From: Gluconobacter frateurii
GTDB taxonomy: Bacteria; Pseudomonadota; Alphaproteobacteria; Acetobacterales; Acetobacteraceae
Direction: 5' to 3'
NCBI RefSeq assembly: GCF_002723955.1
Contig: NZ_BEWN01000002.1
Span: forward strand, 558,001 to 622,000
Length of the DNA: 64,000 nt
The notes under the pieces: generated by a model
The model's input: the letters and a program-made list of their open reading frames with translations, nothing else
Databases searched by the model: none
What the model was told of the DNA's origin: nothing
Part shown: positions 60,724-64,000 of the stretch, in pieces
How positions within the stretch are numbered: the stretch's first letter is position 1
How the letters are laid out: each line of letters begins with the position of its first letter
Made by a program: the position numbers and the translations under genes

Positions 60724-62037
60724 ATGACTGAACCAGACCAACTCGCCCAAAGCCTGAGAACACGGCATATTGTCATGATTGCTTTGGGTGGCGTGATCGG
60801 TGCTGGTTTCTTCATCGGCTCATCAGCTGCTCTCTCAATGGGTGGTCCGGCGGTTATTGTGTCCTATGTTCTGGCAGGACTTCTGGTCTGGCTGGTCAAC
60901 AGCATGATGCGGGATCTGTCCGCCCTGACGCCGGGGAGGGCGTCTTTTCTGGGGCAGATCCGTTATGCCCTCGGGGATCGTTTTGGCTTTGTGGCGGGCT
61001 GGACGTACTGGCTGACCTGGGTGACGGTCATTGGGGTCGAAGCGATTGCCGTCACGTCTATGCTTACACCCTATATTCCCGTTCCTTATGCAGTTCTGGA
61101 ACTGCTGGTGCTGGGTGCCATGACGACCGTCAATCTGCTTTCCGTCAAAGGCTATGGCGAGTTTGAATACTGGTTTTCAGCCATCAAGGTCCTGGCCATC
61201 ATTGTATTTAGCGGGATCGGTTTCTGGGCACTTGGGGCTCATTCCATTCCGGTGAAAGAAAACCTGTTCAGTCATGGGGGCGTTCTGCCTCATGGGCTTC
61301 TCGCGCTTCTGGCTGTCATTCCGACGGTCCTGTTTTCCATGGGGGGAAGTGAGATTGCGACCGTCGCCGCCGTTGAGTCCGACAATACGGAGCGAAATAT
61401 CGCACGCGCGACCCGCACGATTCCCTTGCGGATCGGTGTTTTCTACCTCGTCACCATCTCGTTGATCCTGTGCCTTGTTCCATGGAGCGACGTCGTTCCG
61501 GGACAGTCACCGTTCCTGCTCGTACTGAATCGTTTTCATGTTCCTTTCGCCGGGCTAGCCATGGGGATCGTCATTCTCGTTGCGGCCCTATCGAGCCTGA
61601 ATTCTGGCATCTACGTCACGTCCCGCATCCTGTATGAGCTTGCGGAAACGGGCGATGCGCCATCCACTTTCCTTGTGGTCGAGCCAAAAACGCAGCTTCC
61701 CCGTCGCGCCCTGCTGGCCAGCGTCGGAGCGTCCATTTTTGTTGCGGCGACGGCTGTTTTGTCACCCGGGCTGATCTTTGCTGTTCTCGTCAGTCTGACG
61801 GGCGGGTTCATGCTGTTCAATAATGCGCTTCTTGTGTTCGGGCGGCTGAAAATTATGCCGCAGAAACCTGCTGGCGCTTATCTGGCCCTGGCTCTCATTG
61901 CCATGGCGATTATTGCCATGATGATCCAGCCTGAGACGCGCTCACAGATCGAAATGGGTGCTTTTGCGATTGTAGTAATTCTGCTGGCAGAGCGTTTTTT
62001 GCCCCGGGCCAAACGTCTTCAGAACAACGCGCCCTGA
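60724..62037 (+). CDS. APC superfamily amino-acid permease
   Basis: A 437-residue permease with about twelve helices. RTRHIVMIALGGVIGAGFFIGSSAALSMGGPAVIVSYVLAGLLVWLV is the diagnostic first two helices of AAT-type carriers (GGxIGxGxFxGSG), and FGFVAGWTYWLTWVTVIGVEAIA the third. The group includes GABA, proline, lysine and asparagine permeases; a basic or small neutral amino acid is likely but unproved. AGGGAC precedes ATG 60724. It lies directly behind the Lrp gene and its stop region overlaps the converging DUF4186 gene by 19 bp. Confidence 0.93.
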   Translation: MTEPDQLAQSLRTRHIVMIALGGVIGAGFFIGSSAALSMGGPAVIVSYVLAGLLVWLVNSMMRDLSALTPGRASFLGQIRYALGDRFGFVAGWTYWLTWVTVIGVEAIAVTSMLTPYIPVPYAVLELLVLGAMTTVNLLSVKGYGEFEYWFSAIKVLAIIVFSGIGFWALGAHSIPVKENLFSHGGVLPHGLLALLAVIPTVLFSMGGSEIATVAAVESDNTERNIARATRTIPLRIGVFYLVTISLILCLVPWSDVVPGQSPFLLVLNRFHVPFAGLAMGIVILVAALSSLNSGIYVTSRILYELAETGDAPSTFLVVEPKTQLPRRALLASVGASIFVAATAVLSPGLIFAVLVSLTGGFMLFNNALLVFGRLKIMPQKPAGAYLALALIAMAIIAMMIQPETRSQIEMGAFAIVVILLAERFLPRAKRLQNNAP

Positions 62038-62417
62038 GCGGGGGATAATGGAACATCCGCGCCCATATCCTTCAGGATCCAGGCGCGGAGAACAGCCAGA
62101 ATCGCCTCTTGGTCTTCTTTTGTCAGAGGCTTTCCGGCGCTGAGACCGTGCCATTTCGACAGGCAACCACGGCAGCAGGAGCCGGTAGCGTGCTGGGCAA
62201 TGAACACCGGATGGCCGCGCATCGGGGTCTGTTTTCCGTCCTGTGGGGGATGGGCCGGAGCTAGCCGATCCCGAATGAATGCCGCCCCGTGCTCCATCAC
62301 GGCGTCCAATCCGCGGCTTTCCAGATACTGTCGTGCCTGTTCGTCCAGATGGAAGCGGGCTCTGAAACGGGATTTCTGCAGTCGCAGGAGAAGCTCTTCG
62401 GGGGAAGAAACGCTCAA
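62019..62417 (-). CDS. DUF4186 family protein
   Basis: A 132-residue cytosolic protein of unknown function. The conserved core is RLQKSRFRARFHLDEQARQYLESRGLD, then DRLAPAHPPQDGKQTPMRGHPVFIAQHATGSCCRGCLSKWHGL, with CCxxC and two histidines that look like a metal site. Family members are widespread and fit this length. The N-terminus MSVSSPEELLLRLQKS has no export signal. It is convergent with the permease gene, overlapping by 19 bp. No operon partner is evident; the next gene (XseA-like) is divergent after 93 bp. Confidence 0.88.
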   Translation of the reverse strand: MSVSSPEELLLRLQKSRFRARFHLDEQARQYLESRGLDAVMEHGAAFIRDRLAPAHPPQDGKQTPMRGHPVFIAQHATGSCCRGCLSKWHGLSAGKPLTKEDQEAILAVLRAWILKDMGADVPLSPAQGALF

Positions 62418-62510
62418 GACAGACCAACCTTCTGAAAATACGTAAAAAAATGCTGTGAGGGCGCTGTCACCCTCTGTGAGAACATCTGTTCTTACTCCAT
62501 ATGGTGCGGG

Positions 62511-63548
62511 ATGGACGCTTTTCCGAGACGCACCCGAACTGATTCTGCATCAGGCGACATGGCCAGCCTGCCAGTTTTGACCCCTCTTCAGGTTCAGGAT
62601 CTGTTCACGGGCCGCCTGGATGAGATCTGTGCGCGGTTCGAAGAATGGGGTTTCCCGCTCGTTGTCGCCGGGCAACTGGGCGATGTCGCGCCTAATGCTT
62701 ATCGCAAATATTATCAGCTTCCCCTGACGGACCCGCAGCTTGGCACATCGATTTCGCTTGAGGCCACCAAATCCATTCTGGCGGCAGCAGACGTCCGGGC
62801 AGGTGACTATGTACGGGTAACGGGCTTTCTGAGGGCCCGACACCTGCGGGGGCAGGTTGCACTGCGTTTCGAGGCACTGGCCGTGGAACCTTATGACCCT
62901 GGGCGGCAAAAGGTGGATCGCGCGGAAAAATCGCTTCTTGATGTTCTTCGAGGGCTAAGCTGGGAATTTCATCCTTATCCTGAGCGCCGCGAAGCAAGGC
63001 TCCTGCTGATCCACTCTGCCTCATCAAACGCTCTGGTAGCGGACGATTTTCTTCAAGGGCTGGGGGGTGGATGGCGGCCAGAACGTATTCGAGCCCTTCC
63101 TGTCGCCATGACAGACCCGCATCGTATTGCTGATGCCGTTGGGACGTGTCGGGAAGACATTGTTGTTCTGATCCGTGGTGGCGGAGACATCTCGGAATTT
63201 GCGGTGTTCGAACATCCGGCTGTTCTTGAGGCTCTTGCGATGTGTCAGGCGCATCGAGTTCTGGGTGTCGGGCATACTGCCAACCGGACACTGGCCGAGC
63301 GTCTTGTTGATCACGCTGCCACCACACCGGCCGATGCAGGGCATTATATTCGCAGGATGAGTGGCCGTGTCTGGCAGCAACAGGAAGAAGCACGGGCCCA
63401 GCAGGAAGAAATTGTCGCTCTGCGGGAAAGCGCGACCTCCATGGCGGTTGTGCCCTCTGCTCCGCCTCTGGGAGGAAGGCTCAGAAATGGTCTCGTCCTA
63501 CTTGTGCTGGGTCTGCTTCTGGGGTGGCTTCTGCCACGCTTTCTTTAA
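62511..63548 (+). CDS. membrane-anchored XseA-like (exodeoxyribonuclease VII large subunit-like) protein
   Basis: A 345-residue protein. Residues 30-130 have a distant OB-like domain (LVVAGQLGDVAPNAYRKYYQLPLTD...AGDYVRVTGFLRAR), and 160-285 match the ExoVII large-subunit catalytic region: LLLIHSASSNALVADDFLQ, DIVVLIRGGGDISEFAVFEHPAVLEAL, VLGVGHTANRTLAERLVDHAATTPADAG. Arg222 and His255 are kept, but the aspartate of the usual GHxxD is Asn258. After a Gln/Glu-rich coil (residues 285-305) comes a membrane helix (GLVLLVLGLLLGWLL, 327-341). The long coiled-coil of normal XseA is missing, and no XseB gene is nearby. ATG 62511 or 62559. It is probably not a functional ExoVII. Confidence 0.8.
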   Translation: MDAFPRRTRTDSASGDMASLPVLTPLQVQDLFTGRLDEICARFEEWGFPLVVAGQLGDVAPNAYRKYYQLPLTDPQLGTSISLEATKSILAAADVRAGDYVRVTGFLRARHLRGQVALRFEALAVEPYDPGRQKVDRAEKSLLDVLRGLSWEFHPYPERREARLLLIHSASSNALVADDFLQGLGGGWRPERIRALPVAMTDPHRIADAVGTCREDIVVLIRGGGDISEFAVFEHPAVLEALAMCQAHRVLGVGHTANRTLAERLVDHAATTPADAGHYIRRMSGRVWQQQEEARAQQEEIVALRESATSMAVVPSAPPLGGRLRNGLVLLVLGLLLGWLLPRFL

Positions 63549-64000
63549 TTCTGGATGAGCATTTGTATTTCAGGGACTGCTTGGCCCAGTTCGGCACGAG
63601 CATCTTCAGACAATGTGGTTACAGCCCGTGCGATGTCGAGAAGAGAGCGGTTCGGATGAAAAAAGAGCCATGTGCAGAACCCCTGAAGAGATAGGCCTTC
63701 GGGCGTATCCGCACCGGGTAAAGACAGGGGAGCAGGTGAAAGCTCCAGCTTTGTAGGTATTTTTTTGAAGGCTTGAGTGCCGATATCGTCATTGACGAAG
63801 AACAGGACGGTATCTTCGGCTGGCATCTGTACGTTGAGCACCGGCTGCTGCAAAGTTCCCGTCTCGTAGCGAACTGGGCGTCCATCCCCAGATAGCAGCG
63901 TCAGTACACCGGCGTGACTATCCTGATAGACGGCAATCAGTTTCCTGTCGGGTTCGAGACCGTCTTCAGGACTGGTGGTTAGCCTTCCGTCTTCTGTCAG
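63545..64000 (-). CDS. uncharacterised protein (C-terminal part, truncated by window edge)
   Basis: The frame is open from the right edge of the window to the stop at 63545, with no in-frame stop, so the gene begins beyond 64000. The visible 151 residues include EDGRLTTSPEDGLEPDRKLIAVYQDSHAGVLTLLSG, then QQPVLNVQMPAEDTVLFFVNDDIGTQAFKKIPTKLELSPAPLSLPGADTPEGLSLQGFCTWLFFHPNRSLLDIARAV. No family is recognised. A TTG or internal start at about 63853 is possible but less likely, because the coding character continues to the edge. The stop overlaps the XseA-like stop by 4 bp in convergent orientation. Secretion or membrane features are not evident in the visible part. Confidence 0.6.
   Translation of the reverse strand: MTEDGRLTTSPEDGLEPDRKLIAVYQDSHAGVLTLLSGDGRPVRYETGTLQQPVLNVQMPAEDTVLFFVNDDIGTQAFKKIPTKLELSPAPLSLPGADTPEGLSLQGFCTWLFFHPNRSLLDIARAVTTLSEDARAELGQAVPEIQMLIQN

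Noticed and set aside
1-64000. CRISPR arrays, tRNA/rRNA genes, insertion sequences, prophage or integrative elements
   Set aside because: No regularly spaced repeats, no tRNA-like cloverleaf region in the short intergenic gaps, and no transposase, integrase or phage proteins were seen.

Overview
The window looks like chromosomal DNA of an acetic acid bacterium, most likely Gluconobacter or a close relative in the Acetobacteraceae. Supporting signs are a membrane-bound PQQ dehydrogenase of the glucose/quinate/shikimate family, a Hint_2-type surface protein, several TonB receptors and lysine-exporter/MFS genes, moderately high GC, and compact operons with ATGA-type overlaps. This is inference from protein families, since the window holds no rRNA. 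I see no tRNA, rRNA, CRISPR array, insertion sequence or phage gene.

Layout. 1-8.5 kb: end of a 2Fe-2S ferredoxin gene, mnmA, a GST, a small lipoprotein, topoisomerase IB, a Na+/H+ antiporter, the ahpC-ahpF peroxide defence pair separated by a terminator, a LysE-type exporter and a GNAT enzyme. 8.5-13.3 kb: icd-acnA (TCA cycle) divergent from a LysR gene whose start region carries a textbook LysR operator. 13.3-18 kb: a divergent four-gene cluster (zinc metallopeptidase and transglutaminase leftward; circularly permuted ATP-grasp and alpha-E protein rightward), a conserved but poorly understood peptide-ligase type system. It is followed by about 1.3 kb of decayed DNA on the minus strand in which a glutathionylspermidine-synthase-like ATP-grasp gene (ygiC type), and probably its ygiB-type partner, can still be read in broken frames.

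19.5-35 kb is the most unusual part. A rightward operon encodes PxpB (KipI) and PxpC (KipA) followed by DMT and MFS transporters. A leftward six-gene operon (35053 to 30316) encodes an SDR, a biotin carboxyl carrier protein, a biotin carboxylase, a second carrier-like protein without the biotin-accepting lysine, a divergent PxpA/LamB-YcsF protein and a LysR regulator. Between them lie an aspartate aminotransferase, an aspartase-like lyase, a TonB receptor and a second SDR. Together the two operons hold all parts of a biotin-dependent carboxylase plus hydrolase resembling split urea carboxylase/5-oxoprolinase, probably acting on an imported amide or lactam.

35-47.5 kb: a Hint-domain surface protein, a siderophore-type TonB receptor with an AraC regulator and a Fur-like box, periplasmic SodC, an MFS exporter, another TonB receptor, and a LysR-MFS pair. 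47.6-53.8 kb: gamma-glutamyltranspeptidase, a secreted lipase-like hydrolase and CutC in one operon, then a glycerophosphodiesterase, an ArsC/Spx-like protein and a GAF-Fis regulator lacking the AAA+ domain. 54-57.6 kb: the PQQ dehydrogenase with an outer-membrane channel. 57.7-62 kb: an amino-acid module (ornithine-cyclodeaminase-like enzyme, class V aminotransferase, Lrp regulator, APC permease). The window ends with a DUF4186 gene, a membrane-anchored XseA-like protein with an altered catalytic residue, and a partial unknown gene running off the right edge.
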